From: DAOTUB01 sp034437455
GTDB lineage: Bacteria; Chloroflexota; Anaerolineae; B4-G1
NCBI GenBank assembly: GCA_034437455.1
Contig: DAOTUB010000180.1
Span: 1-8,285, forward strand
Length of the DNA stretch: 8,285 bases
Reading direction: 5' to 3'
Positions within the stretch are counted from its first letter, which is position 1. Each line of letters begins with the position of its first letter. The notes under the pieces are model-generated. The model was not told the origin of the DNA. It made no database searches and saw only the letters and a list, made by a program, of their open reading frames with translations. This document shows positions 1 through 5,977 of the stretch, in pieces. The position numbers and the translations under genes are program-made.

Positions 1-73
1 GAAATTAATATTGACCTTAAATTACTGACTTTAAAGTGCTATATGCTTGAAATTTTCAATCTTTCTCTTGATT

Positions 74-101
74 TTTCTCCGAGTCCTCTGTGCCTCTGTG
101 G
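74..101. repeat. Degenerate dispersed repeat (CTCCGTGTCTCTGTGG type)
   Basis: This stretch aligns without gaps to 4556-4583, with about 21 of 28 bases the same. Both copies have the CTCCG...CTCTGTGG / CTCCG...CTCCGTGG pattern in the same orientation. Periodic CCACGGAGACAC-like sequences of this kind are familiar as intergenic filler in some environmental bacteria, which is general knowledge rather than something shown here. The rest of 1-183 is AT-rich, and I see no gene, RNA or convincing terminator in it. Confidence 0.5.
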
Positions 102-183
102 CAGATTATGCTTTTTTCAGGGGAGCCAAGATTGGTGAATGAGTGAATAGGCGAATGATAACTAGCAAGTTCTCCACTGCTAT

Positions 184-906
184 TTAACATTCCCTATCTA
201 TATAACGTCCAACTTGGCGTTTTTCCGCATCTACTTGCCCACTTTGCCATTGGCGTAGCTGTGGATCGTTCGCCAGTCGCCGCAAGACGCGCTCTTTAAC
301 GCGGCTCACCTCCCGCGCAGAGGCAAAAACTGTAGGATGTTGCGCCGCAATCTCGGCCGGTTTCATATCGTATTCAAAACTCAACACCAACACCAGTCGT
401 TCCTCCTCCCCTTTAAGCCTTGCGTAGATGTGGGCCACGGCTTTATGGCGTACGGTTTCCTCCAGCACCATTGTCTCGAAATGCCGTCCAGGGGTGGGTT
501 CTGAGGTGGGCCAGCTTTCCAGATACGCCTGCTCGCGTTGCTCGCGCCGGCGTTCGTCGATGTATACGGATTGCACACACCGCCGCAAATAGGCCAATAC
601 GCTCTGGATGCCGGGAAACCGGCCCAACATCTCCGGGCGCATCGCCGCGCCAAACTTGAGCCAGGCGGTGTGAACAACATCATCCGCTTCTGAAGCGTCC
701 GTCGCGCCATAGCAACGCGACCATCGGATCATTCGTTCCCGGTATTGCGCATAAATACCGGCCCATGCTTCAGTGGACTGTCCCATAATAGCCCGGCGGA
801 AGAGTTCCCAACAGAAACCATACATAACCGCCGCGTGATCTTCCTGGTGACAACCAGCAATTAGGGTGGCGAGGTCAGTCTCATAGGGGATGTGGGGATG
901 GGACAT
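184..906 (-). CDS. RNA polymerase sigma factor, sigma-70/ECF-like
   Basis: This 240-residue protein directs RNA polymerase to a specific promoter set. Residues ~45-122 have the look of sigma region 2: an acidic/aromatic helix ending in DDVVHTAWLKF, then an LAYLRRCVQSVYIDERRR-type helix and a basic stretch. Residues ~150-212 resemble region 4: ERLVLVLSFEYDMKPAEIAAQHP followed by the helix-turn-helix recognition segment REVSRVKERVLRRL. No transmembrane segment or obvious anti-sigma partner is adjacent. The ATG at 906 is preferred because GGAAG lies just upstream and it matches where homology should begin. An upstream in-frame TTG at 939 has no ribosome binding site. The gene stands alone and is divergent from vapB. 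The family call is good; the regulon cannot be read from sequence. Confidence 0.8.
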   Translation of the reverse strand: MSHPHIPYETDLATLIAGCHQEDHAAVMYGFCWELFRRAIMGQSTEAWAGIYAQYRERMIRWSRCYGATDASEADDVVHTAWLKFGAAMRPEMLGRFPGIQSVLAYLRRCVQSVYIDERRREQREQAYLESWPTSEPTPGRHFETMVLEETVRHKAVAHIYARLKGEEERLVLVLSFEYDMKPAEIAAQHPTVFASAREVSRVKERVLRRLANDPQLRQWQSGQVDAEKRQVGRYIDREC

Positions 907-966
907 AAGCTTCCAATTTGTATTCGATGAATGCACCAAGTGAAGCTAGCCAAGATCGCTTGGGCT

Positions 967-995
967 AGTGTAGCACAAAAGTGTGATCCAGCCAA
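967..995 (-). promoter_or_regulatory. Predicted promoter of the sigma-factor gene
   Basis: On the minus strand, TTGGCT (990-995) and TACACT (967-972) are separated by exactly 17 bp. That is housekeeping sigma-70 spacing, and it predicts transcription starting near 960 with a leader of about 54 nt before the ATG at 906. The spacer holds a short CACA/TGTG inverted pair that could bind a regulator, which is weak evidence. Confidence 0.5.
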
Positions 996-1007
996 CTGTT
1001 CATCACC

Positions 1008-1073
1008 AGGACGCAGATTTTCCTGATGAACGCAGATAAAAATATTGGCCAATATCAGCGTCCTAACTTAGGA
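1008..1073. repeat. Nested palindromic intergenic sequence
   Basis: AGGACGC (1008-1014) and GCGTCCT (1058-1064) form 7-bp inverted arms. Inside them lies the perfect 14-bp palindrome ATATTGGCCAATAT (1042-1055). Next to them is a second palindrome, TCCTAA-C-TTAGGA (1061-1073), which overlaps the right arm. The first 15 bases (AGGACGCAGATTTTC) recur exactly at 2041-2055. This looks like non-coding dispersed repeat material between the divergent sigma and vapB promoters rather than a gene. Confidence 0.55.
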
Positions 1074-1090
1074 TTGACCAGAACAGCCGC

Positions 1091-1158
1091 TTCCCCAACC
1101 CGTCATTCCGAGCGTAGCGGAAGGAGCGTAGCGACTGAAGCGCAGTCGAGGAATCTCC
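1091..1158 (+). repeat. Half copy of the CATTCCGAGCG palindromic element
   Basis: Positions 1091-1114 are identical over 24 bases to 2058-2081, the left arm of the full inverted-repeat element downstream of vapC. The stretch CAGTCGAGGAATCTC (1143-1157) matches its inner arm. Between them the decamer GAGCGTAGCG occurs twice (1110-1119 and 1124-1133), so this copy has its own small internal duplication. The right-hand arm of the element is missing. Confidence 0.7.
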
Positions 1159-1183
1159 ACGCCATCTGCGTCATGACTCATTG

Positions 1184-1212
1184 TTGACGCTCACGTATTT
1201 ACGTGATACACT
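1184..1212 (+). promoter_or_regulatory. vapBC promoter with operator in its spacer
   Basis: TTGACG (1184-1189) and TACACT (1207-1212) are spaced by exactly 17 bp. Most of that spacer is the inverted repeat TCACGTA-TT-TACGTGA (1191-1206), which has perfect 7-bp arms. A further half site, TTTACGTG, lies at 1215-1222, 17 bp after the same octamer at 1198-1205. Ribbon-helix-helix antitoxins usually repress their own operons at such palindromes, so this is the likely binding site of the antitoxin, alone or with the toxin. The predicted transcription start (~1219) leaves a very short leader. Confidence 0.65.
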
Positions 1213-1231
1213 GTTTTACGTGGAGGTAATG

Positions 1232-1477
1232 ATGAAAAGACAGAATATCACGCTATCGCTTCCTCAAGATGTCCTACTAGAAGTAAAGTTGATCGCAGTA
1301 CGGCGGCAGACCTCTGTTTCGGGGCTGCTGACCCAAACCCTGGAGCGACTCGTTGAGCAAGAGGACGCTTATGCTCACGCGCGCCGGCGCCATCTGGAAT
1401 GGCTGAGCCACGGCGCGGACCTGGGCACGGGGGGGCACGTATCTGTTGGTCGAGATGAACTCCATGAGCGAGCCTAG
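1232..1477 (+). CDS. vapB: Ribbon-helix-helix antitoxin, VapB/CopG type
   Basis: This 81-residue protein should bind operator DNA through its N-terminus and neutralise the downstream PIN-domain toxin through its C-terminus. Residues 4-11 (QNITLSLP) form the DNA-contacting ribbon. Residues ~12-26 and ~28-43 form the two helices of the ribbon-helix-helix fold. The charged tail (~45-81, including RRRHLEWLSHG and GRDELHERA) is typical of a toxin-wrapping segment. GGAGGT at 1222-1227 favours the ATG at 1232 (4-nt spacing) over the ATG at 1229 (1 nt). Earlier in-frame codons, including a TTG at 1181, fall inside the promoter. The stop codon lies within the first codons of the toxin region, the usual overlapped toxin-antitoxin arrangement. 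The vapB name is by family and context. Confidence 0.8.
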   Translation: MKRQNITLSLPQDVLLEVKLIAVRRQTSVSGLLTQTLERLVEQEDAYAHARRRHLEWLSHGADLGTGGHVSVGRDELHERA

Positions 1478-1887
1478 CGCTACAGTTCGTCGACACCAAC
1501 ATCCTGATCTATGCTCACGACATCTCGGCTGGGCAGAAACACAACCGCGCTGGGCAATTGATCCAGGATTTGTGGGAATCGGAACAGGGATGTCTGAGCA
1601 TTCAGGTCTTCCAAGAGTTCTATGTCAATGTGACCCATAAAGTCGCTAAACCGCTGCCCGCCGAGGCGGCCGCGCAGATTATCGCTGACCTTGCGGTGTG
1701 GGCGATGCATCGTCCTGGCGTCAAAGATGTATTGGACGCGATCCGTCTACAGAAGCGATACCAGGTATCGTTCTGGGATGCTATGATACTTGTTAGCGCC
1801 GCTCAACTAGGCTGCCAGATACTCTGGTCAGAAGACCTCAACCCAGGGCAGGTTTATGACCAGGTGAAAGTCCAGAGTCCTTTCTGA
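1464..1887 (+). pseudogene. vapC: PIN-domain toxin (VapC-like), apparently frameshifted near its start
   Basis: VapC-type PIN proteins are Mg-dependent RNases that cut tRNA or rRNA. The frame 1486-1884 encodes a full PIN domain: FVDTNILIYAHD (first Asp), SIQVFQEFYVN (Glu), SFWDAMILVSA (Asp) and LWSEDL (last acidic residue), ending at TGA 1885-1887. No ATG, GTG or TTG opens this frame before the first catalytic Asp. It is closed by TGA at 1465-1467, and its first usable codon is TTG 1558, inside the domain. The natural start ATG 1464 (MSEPS), overlapping the antitoxin stop, is in another frame. Dropping one base near 1479 would give MSEPSLQFVDTN, a normal VapC start. So this is a one-base insertion, a sequence error, or an unusual translation signal. 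If it is truly broken, the antitoxin is an orphan. Confidence 0.75.
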
Positions 1888-1910
1888 AAAGCTTGAGCAG
1901 AGACCGGCAT

Positions 1911-1930
1911 GTGGGCGTGCCCCACTTTTT
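1911..1930 (+). terminator. Possible weak terminator after vapBC
   Basis: GTGGG (1911-1915) pairs with CCCAC (1921-1925) across a 5-nt loop and is followed at once by TTTTT (1926-1930). The stem is short, so this is only a candidate. It sits 24 nt beyond the vapC stop, in the right orientation. The larger palindrome at 2062-2153 could also stop transcription from both converging genes. Confidence 0.35.
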
Positions 1931-2061
1931 AACGCAGAGATGTTTCGGATGGGGAGTGGCGCACCCCCAGGTGCGGGTTTCTCGGGTGAGCAGAGACTGT
2001 CTTGCTTTTTTAATGCCAAGACGCAAGGACGTAAAGCGTTAGGACGCAGATTTTCGTTTCC

Positions 2062-2153
2062 CCAACCCGTCATTCCGAGCGACCGGAGGGAGTCGAGGAA
2101 TCTCTCGCTGCAACCCAAGAGATTTCTCGACTGCGCTCGAAATGATGGGTTGG
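2062..2153. repeat. 92-bp long inverted repeat (CATTCCGAGCG family)
   Basis: The outer arms 2062-2081 and 2134-2153 pair at 18 of 20 positions. The inner arms AGTCGAGGAATCTCT (2091-2105) and AGAGATTTCTCGACT (2118-2132) pair at 14 of 15, around a 12-nt loop. As DNA or RNA this makes a long cruciform or hairpin. It encodes nothing and lies between two convergent genes, where it could act as a bidirectional transcription barrier. Near-identical 15-mers flank it (TAGGACGCAGATTTT at 2040-2054; TAGGACGCAGCTTTT at 2156-2170), as expected if it moved in as a small non-autonomous element. A half copy lies at 1091-1158. Confidence 0.75.
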
Positions 2154-2182
2154 TCTAGGACGCAGCTTTTTGCAGGCGCACG

Positions 2183-3487
2183 TTACGCTTTGGCGAGCGC
2201 TTTTTCGCGCTGGCGCTCGCACAGTAGAGTGAGCTTTTCGACGATTTTGGCGCGGGCTTGCTCGTCCACCGTCTGCCCTTGCCAGATATTGCCCAGTTCC
2301 TCCGGCAACCCCTGCAGGGTCCAGACCGCAACCGCAGGGTTCTCGACGGTCAGCGCGCTCTCGGGGTTGGCCCAGACGACCACGGGGTCCACCCACTGCC
2401 GCACGCCGTCGGCCCGGAAAAAGTTGGCCAGGCGCACGGCGTTGTTCTGAGCCTGGCGGCTGGGGCTTTGCTTGAGCAACTTGCGTCCCTTGCCGGCCGC
2501 GTATTCCCAGTGCTCGCCAAAGTTGCGATAGGTTCCGCTGAAATTCTTGATCTCCAAGGCCCAGACGCCCGGTGTCCCGACGAGCACACCGTCGATGTCG
2601 GCCTTGTTCTTGCCGGGCAGCACCATGTTTCGGAACAAGGTCCAGTTACCGTCGAGATTCTGGCGCAGGGCCTCAAGGACCTGTTCTTCGCCTTTTTGCC
2701 CTTTGCGCGCTGTCTCTATTTCGCTGTCTATTTTATTCTGGGCTGCCGTAAACGCCCGTTTGGGCAACCAAATCATGATGACGATCAAGATCATAGCAAT
2801 GGTAAAAGCGATCGCCTCTACCGGTGTTTCGGGCAAATGGCCAAAGCCGCCCGGTTCGGTGGTCATCTTGGATAAAAAATAGATGAACAACAAGATCGAT
2901 CCGACCATTCCCCCACCTAAAAATGCCCCTTCGACCAGGGTCCAGCGCAGTTCCTTGCTTTCGCTATAGCTCTTGCCTCCCGAGATCACCTTTAGCGGGC
3001 CGGCGGCCGGCGCCGGCTCTTCCACCGCCTGATCCAGCCGCACGGCCAACAGCGCGATGGCGGCCTGGCGCACGCGCTCATCCCAGGCATTTTCGACGGC
3101 ATAGGTCAGGTCCTTGAGCCGCAGTTGCCGGGTGTCGACCAGCTCGCCCATGGGCTGGTTCTTGAAATTGTTGAACGGCCACAACGTGGCGCGCGCTTGC
3201 TGCAGCGTGATGCCCGTCTTGACGGTGGTCACCGCGGCATCCGCCCAGGATGCCGTGGCCGGTGGTGCAGGGGGCGCGGCTTGCGCGCGGAGATGTTTCA
3301 AAAGCACGCTGGCCGCGGCTTTGAGTTGAGGGTTGTAGGCTTTATCGGCGGCCCATTGCAATCGCCGTTCGCTGAGATAACCCTCGTCGAGCAGCTCGCC
3401 CAGGGGACGGTGGTTGTTGCGCAACCACAAGATCGACCGGGCTTGTTCAAGCGTCATTGTGTGCTTTGCATCGGGGGAATGACTCAT
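2183..3487 (-). CDS. Membrane-anchored NERD-domain (nuclease-related) protein with duplicated N-terminal module
   Basis: This 434-residue protein has three parts. Residues ~12-63 and ~94-147 are two copies of one ~50-residue module (TLEQARSILW...GELLDEGYL and TLQQARATLW...GELVDTRQL), separated by an Ala/Pro-rich linker. Two transmembrane helices follow at ~184-206 and ~224-242, with a short loop between them. A NERD domain spans ~260-360: GQKGEEQVLEAL, FRNMVLPGKNKADIDGVLV, VWALEIKNFSGTY, and QAQNNAVRLANFF. E268, D297/D299 and the E312-x-K314 pair match a PD-(D/E)xK-like nuclease core, so DNA cleavage is plausible but unproven. GGAG at 3493-3496 supports the ATG at 3487. The gene follows the SEC-C gene by 37 nt and is probably cotranscribed with it. 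The N-terminal module is not one I recognise. Confidence 0.8.
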   Translation of the reverse strand: MSHSPDAKHTMTLEQARSILWLRNNHRPLGELLDEGYLSERRLQWAADKAYNPQLKAAASVLLKHLRAQAAPPAPPATASWADAAVTTVKTGITLQQARATLWPFNNFKNQPMGELVDTRQLRLKDLTYAVENAWDERVRQAAIALLAVRLDQAVEEPAPAAGPLKVISGGKSYSESKELRWTLVEGAFLGGGMVGSILLFIYFLSKMTTEPGGFGHLPETPVEAIAFTIAMILIVIMIWLPKRAFTAAQNKIDSEIETARKGQKGEEQVLEALRQNLDGNWTLFRNMVLPGKNKADIDGVLVGTPGVWALEIKNFSGTYRNFGEHWEYAAGKGRKLLKQSPSRQAQNNAVRLANFFRADGVRQWVDPVVVWANPESALTVENPAVAVWTLQGLPEELGNIWQGQTVDEQARAKIVEKLTLLCERQREKALAKA

Positions 3488-3492
3488 ATCGA

Positions 3493-3496
3493 CTCC
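3493..3496 (-). promoter_or_regulatory. Ribosome binding site of the NERD gene
   Basis: Read on the minus strand this is GGAG, ending 5 nt before the ATG at 3487. It decides the start over the in-frame methionine ten codons later. It sits in the 37-nt gap after the upstream stop, and no promoter is evident in that gap. Confidence 0.6.
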
Positions 3497-3524
3497 ATTT
3501 CAGTGATGTAGGGATGTTTGCGTG

Positions 3525-4388
3525 CTAGCGTCGTTTGCCGCAGCAGTACTTGTACTTTTTGCCACTGCCGCAGGGGCAGGGGGCGTTGCGCCCGACCTTT
3601 TTTCGCTGGGTCGCCGGGCGTAGTGAGGGCGGCGGGGGCGGCGGCTGGAAGCAGGCCCACGATCCCAACTCGCGCACGATGTCGTTCACAAAGTGGTAAT
3701 GGGGGTTTTTGTCCAGCCATGCCAGCGTGGCCGTCTTGCCTTCGGATAGGGCACGCTCTGCGAAAGGCAGGTCGATGTGGTCTACCTCATCCACCAATCC
3801 GTCGGCAAAGGCTTGCTGGATGTCGGGCCACAGCTCTTCCGGGTACAACCTGGTGCTATTGCTGACCAGGCCATCCCAGGCAAAGGAGTAGGTCCGTTCC
3901 AACTTGCCGCGAAAGAGCTCGCCAAAATAGGCAATGACCGTCTCGCGCGGCACGACGCCCTCGACGAGCAGCGTGAGCATACCGCCCATGGCCGCGTTGC
4001 GCACGTACTCGTTGACCTGAGGGTCTTCGATCAGCCGCTTCATAGGCGCCATGTCGCCGTCCGAGACCGAGGCCAGCACCCGTCCCAGGTCTTCGGTGAC
4101 AAAGTCACCGGCCACGTCCATGATCGTCTCGCCGGGCGTGGCAAAGAGCTGGACCAGCAGCGGGTAGGCCCGCGTCTCCCGGAACTGCGCCAGCAAGTAA
4201 AAGGCATAATGGGGCAACATATAGTCTTGTTCGGCAATCAGCCGATCAATGTCGCCCGCTGCATCCTCCAACACTTGGAGCAGGTGCGGCGTGATGGCCT
4301 CCTGGTTGGCGATGGCCGCCTCGACCGCCTGGCGGGGAAAACGGCCGGTGAGGTGTTCTAGTTCTTGTAGGATCGCTTCGATTTTCAT
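3525..4388 (-). CDS. DUF1186-type protein with C-terminal SEC-C zinc-binding motif
   Basis: This is a 287-residue soluble protein. Residues 1-~245 are helical and repeat-like and resemble DUF1186 (ILQELEHLTGRFPRQAVEAA, DYMLPHYAFYLLAQFRETRAYPLLVQLF and VRNAAMGGMLTLL), a domain of unknown function. A run of six or more prolines (~249-254) links to a basic tail ending in a SEC-C motif: CPCGSGKKYKYCCG at 271-284, with C271, C273, C282 and C283 as metal ligands. SEC-C is known from the end of SecA and from many stand-alone proteins, where it binds zinc and probably mediates contacts. The ATG at 4388 has a strong GGAGGA at 4395-4400 (6-nt spacing); a longer frame from 4454 lacks this support. It is the first gene of a probable pair with the NERD gene. 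Its partner and function are unknown. Confidence 0.85.
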   Translation of the reverse strand: MKIEAILQELEHLTGRFPRQAVEAAIANQEAITPHLLQVLEDAAGDIDRLIAEQDYMLPHYAFYLLAQFRETRAYPLLVQLFATPGETIMDVAGDFVTEDLGRVLASVSDGDMAPMKRLIEDPQVNEYVRNAAMGGMLTLLVEGVVPRETVIAYFGELFRGKLERTYSFAWDGLVSNSTRLYPEELWPDIQQAFADGLVDEVDHIDLPFAERALSEGKTATLAWLDKNPHYHFVNDIVRELGSWACFQPPPPPPSLRPATQRKKVGRNAPCPCGSGKKYKYCCGKRR

Positions 4389-4394
4389 GGGTAT

Positions 4395-4400
4395 TCCTCC
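4395..4400 (-). promoter_or_regulatory. Strong ribosome binding site of the DUF1186/SEC-C gene
   Basis: Read on the minus strand this is GGAGGA, six bases before the ATG at 4388. It fixes the start and excludes the 22 upstream codons of the open frame. No good -35/-10 pair was found upstream. The leader runs out of the left arm of the inverted repeat at 4416-4449, which may influence expression. Confidence 0.7.
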
Positions 4401-4415
4401 ATGTGCTGTGGCACA

Positions 4416-4541
4416 AACACTACAGCGAATTTGGAAAAAAACGAATTTTGGCACACTTTCAAACGAGTATAGGGGAACATTGCACTCCTATTACCGCAAG
4501 CGACGAGAAAATTCGCTCCTTTCTAAATTCGTTGTAGTGTT
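4416..4541. repeat. 126-bp inverted-repeat element with 34-bp arms
   Basis: The left arm (4416-4449, starting AACACTACAGCGAATTT) and the right arm (4508-4541, ending AAATTCGTTGTAGTGTT) pair at 29 of 34 positions, around a 58-nt centre with no reading frame of note. Pairing stops abruptly at both outer edges, which suggests a discrete unit such as a small non-autonomous transposable element. An RNA hairpin with a regulatory or terminator role is the alternative. It lies between the rloB stub and the start of the SEC-C gene and supplies part of that gene's leader. Confidence 0.7.
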
Positions 4542-4674
4542 ATTTAAAATTTACCTCTCTCCGTGCCCGCGGTGTCTCCGTGGTGAACCAAAAAAAGTTT
4601 ATCCGGCGTCGCCCCAGGCGCTTTCCTTTATCTGGCAAACGCTTGCGCCCGCTCGGTTTAAGCGTTCTGGCCAT
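4540..4674 (-). pseudogene. Truncated 5' stub of an rloB-like gene
   Basis: The ATG at 4672-4674 lies inside the last codons of rloA (overlap 17 nt), with GGAG at 4684-4687 upstream. This is the coupled position where rloB usually begins. The first ~25 residues (MARTLKPSGRKR, then KGKRLGRRRI) are strongly basic, like the N-terminus of RloB proteins, which normally continue into an ILIVCEG-type strand of a ~200-residue Toprim-like domain. Here the frame instead enters the dispersed repeat at 4554-4584 (FTTETPRARRE) and stops after 44 codons. I infer that the rest of rloB was lost by deletion or replacement at the repeat. The match rests on position and composition only. Confidence 0.45.
4554..4584. 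repeat. Degenerate dispersed repeat truncating the rloB stub
   Basis: This is the second copy of the repeat at 74-101. It has CTCCG and CTCCGTGG blocks and is preceded on the minus strand by a run of T. It overlaps the tail of the 44-codon stub downstream of rloA and directly abuts the sequence leading into the 126-bp inverted repeat. Confidence 0.5.
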
Positions 4675-5977
4675 CGTCTTGTGCTCCAAAAAGATCCTGG
4701 AACCCACCGATAAAGGGAATGGCGCCGTATTTGCCATTGACGTAATCTTTGTCAAAAGAGGCATCGTTGCGCACTTGGAGCTCAGCCAGTGAATACAGGT
4801 CGGTGGCACCGTACCTGTCTTTTTCCGTGAACCAGATTTGATCGCGACGGAAAAAGCGGTTGCTTAACAAGCGCGTATCGTGCGTGGCAAAGATGAGCTG
4901 AGCATTGTGCGGGTTGGTTTTGGGGGAATTGAAGAGCTGGATGATGGCGCGGGTGATGAAGGGATGTAGGCGTGCCTCCATCTCGTCAATTACCAGGACT
5001 TGGCCTTTTTCCAAGGTATCCAACAGTGGCCCAGAAAGATTGAAAATCTTCCGAGTGCCTTGTGACTCTTGCTCCTCCATATCAAAAGTTTCCCATCCAA
5101 CCGCTTTTTGTTCTTTATCATACACTTTGTGGTCCGTCTTGACCCGGTCAACCCAAAACTCTCCTGCAGCCTGTCCCTCAATACCGCGTTCCGCAATTCT
5201 TAGCGCAAAATCTTGCGTAAGTTCAGGCATTTGGGCATGCACAAGTGAACGCCTTTCAACGTTAATGTTGGCAATACCCAAATCCGCTTCGCGGACAAAT
5301 GCGATGACGCGTCTCCGAAACGCTGCGTCTTTTTCAAACCGGCGCACTGTAAACGCGCTGTAGGTGACATCTTGTAAGCCAGAAATGACATTGAGCCCTG
5401 TCCTGAACCAGTCCAGCAACGCTACAGACAGTTGACCGTTAAACTGGGCGACGACGGAGAGAAACAACGCGTTCGGCCGGGTACGCTCTTCCAGCCCGTG
5501 TCCTTCTTGAAACACAATGGAGAGATCGTATTCATCCCCCTCACGGATAAACAGCCGGGTCTCGCGTTTCGTTTTATGATACAACCACTCGGCCATCACG
5601 GCTCGATGGTCTAGTTCAAATCCATAGCGATAGCGTTTCCCATCCAGGTAGAAAATGATTTGAAAGTATGATGGGGCGCGTTGCGTGGCCGTACTCAGGC
5701 GAAAAGGCTCCACCTTGATGCGTTCTCCAGCTTGGGATTCTTTGGAGGAATGGAGGACAAAATCACGCATCCAACGCATGGCCTGGATCAAGTTGCTTTT
5801 GCCGCTTGCGTTGGCGCCGTAAACGGCCGCGCTGCGCAGCAGTCTCAGGTTATCTATTTCAAAGATGTTGTTTTCGTCGAGCTGCTTATTGCGCGACTGC
5901 AGCCTGGCCGCTTGCATACTTGACGTGACCGGCGCGTGGAATGAGCGATAGTTCCCGACGCTAAACTCGATTAACAT
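4658..5977 (-). CDS. rloA: RloA-like AAA ATPase (AAA15/AAA21 family, defence-associated)
   Basis: This 439-residue ATPase has the SMC/ABC-type fold. It starts MLIEFSVGNYRSF, with Walker A GANASGKS at 54-61. A long inserted middle region (~90-300) follows. A signature-like ESQGTRK lies at ~304-310, Walker B QVLVIDEMEARLHP at 326-339 (D331, E332), and the H-loop THD at 365-367. The family-typical end YVNGKYGAIPFIGGF lies at 412-426. RloA was named for 'restriction-linked ORFs' at type I restriction loci. With RloB it is thought to act as an abortive-infection type defence, with the ATPase controlling the effector. All nucleotide-binding motifs are intact. The ATG at 5977 is preferred: GGAGGG lies just upstream, and the in-frame TTG at 5989 overlaps that site. 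Its usual partner gene is present only as a stub. Confidence 0.85.
   Translation of the reverse strand: MLIEFSVGNYRSFHAPVTSSMQAARLQSRNKQLDENNIFEIDNLRLLRSAAVYGANASGKSNLIQAMRWMRDFVLHSSKESQAGERIKVEPFRLSTATQRAPSYFQIIFYLDGKRYRYGFELDHRAVMAEWLYHKTKRETRLFIREGDEYDLSIVFQEGHGLEERTRPNALFLSVVAQFNGQLSVALLDWFRTGLNVISGLQDVTYSAFTVRRFEKDAAFRRRVIAFVREADLGIANINVERRSLVHAQMPELTQDFALRIAERGIEGQAAGEFWVDRVKTDHKVYDKEQKAVGWETFDMEEQESQGTRKIFNLSGPLLDTLEKGQVLVIDEMEARLHPFITRAIIQLFNSPKTNPHNAQLIFATHDTRLLSNRFFRRDQIWFTEKDRYGATDLYSLAELQVRNDASFDKDYVNGKYGAIPFIGGFQDLFGAQDDGQNA

Noticed and set aside
1..73. AT-rich left end as a promoter or RNA gene
   Set aside because: TTGACC at 11-16 has no -10 box at suitable spacing, and no stable fold or conserved RNA motif is visible.
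1446..1640. Separate small gene starting at the MSEPS methionine region
   Set aside because: Its first codons are the natural vapC start, but after about position 1479 the product is the wrong frame of the PIN domain and has no domain of its own.
2258..2875. Plus-strand open frame of ~205 codons opposite the NERD gene
   Set aside because: Its composition is that of an antisense shadow, and the minus strand carries a clear NERD domain and membrane segments.
3777..4361. Long plus-strand open frame opposite the SEC-C gene
   Set aside because: It is the mirror frame of a well-supported GC-rich gene. It has no ribosome binding site, and its product has no recognisable domain.
4466..4471. TATACT on the minus strand as -10 box for the SEC-C gene
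   Set aside because: No acceptable -35 hexamer lies 16-18 bp upstream, and the box is inside the centre of the inverted-repeat element.
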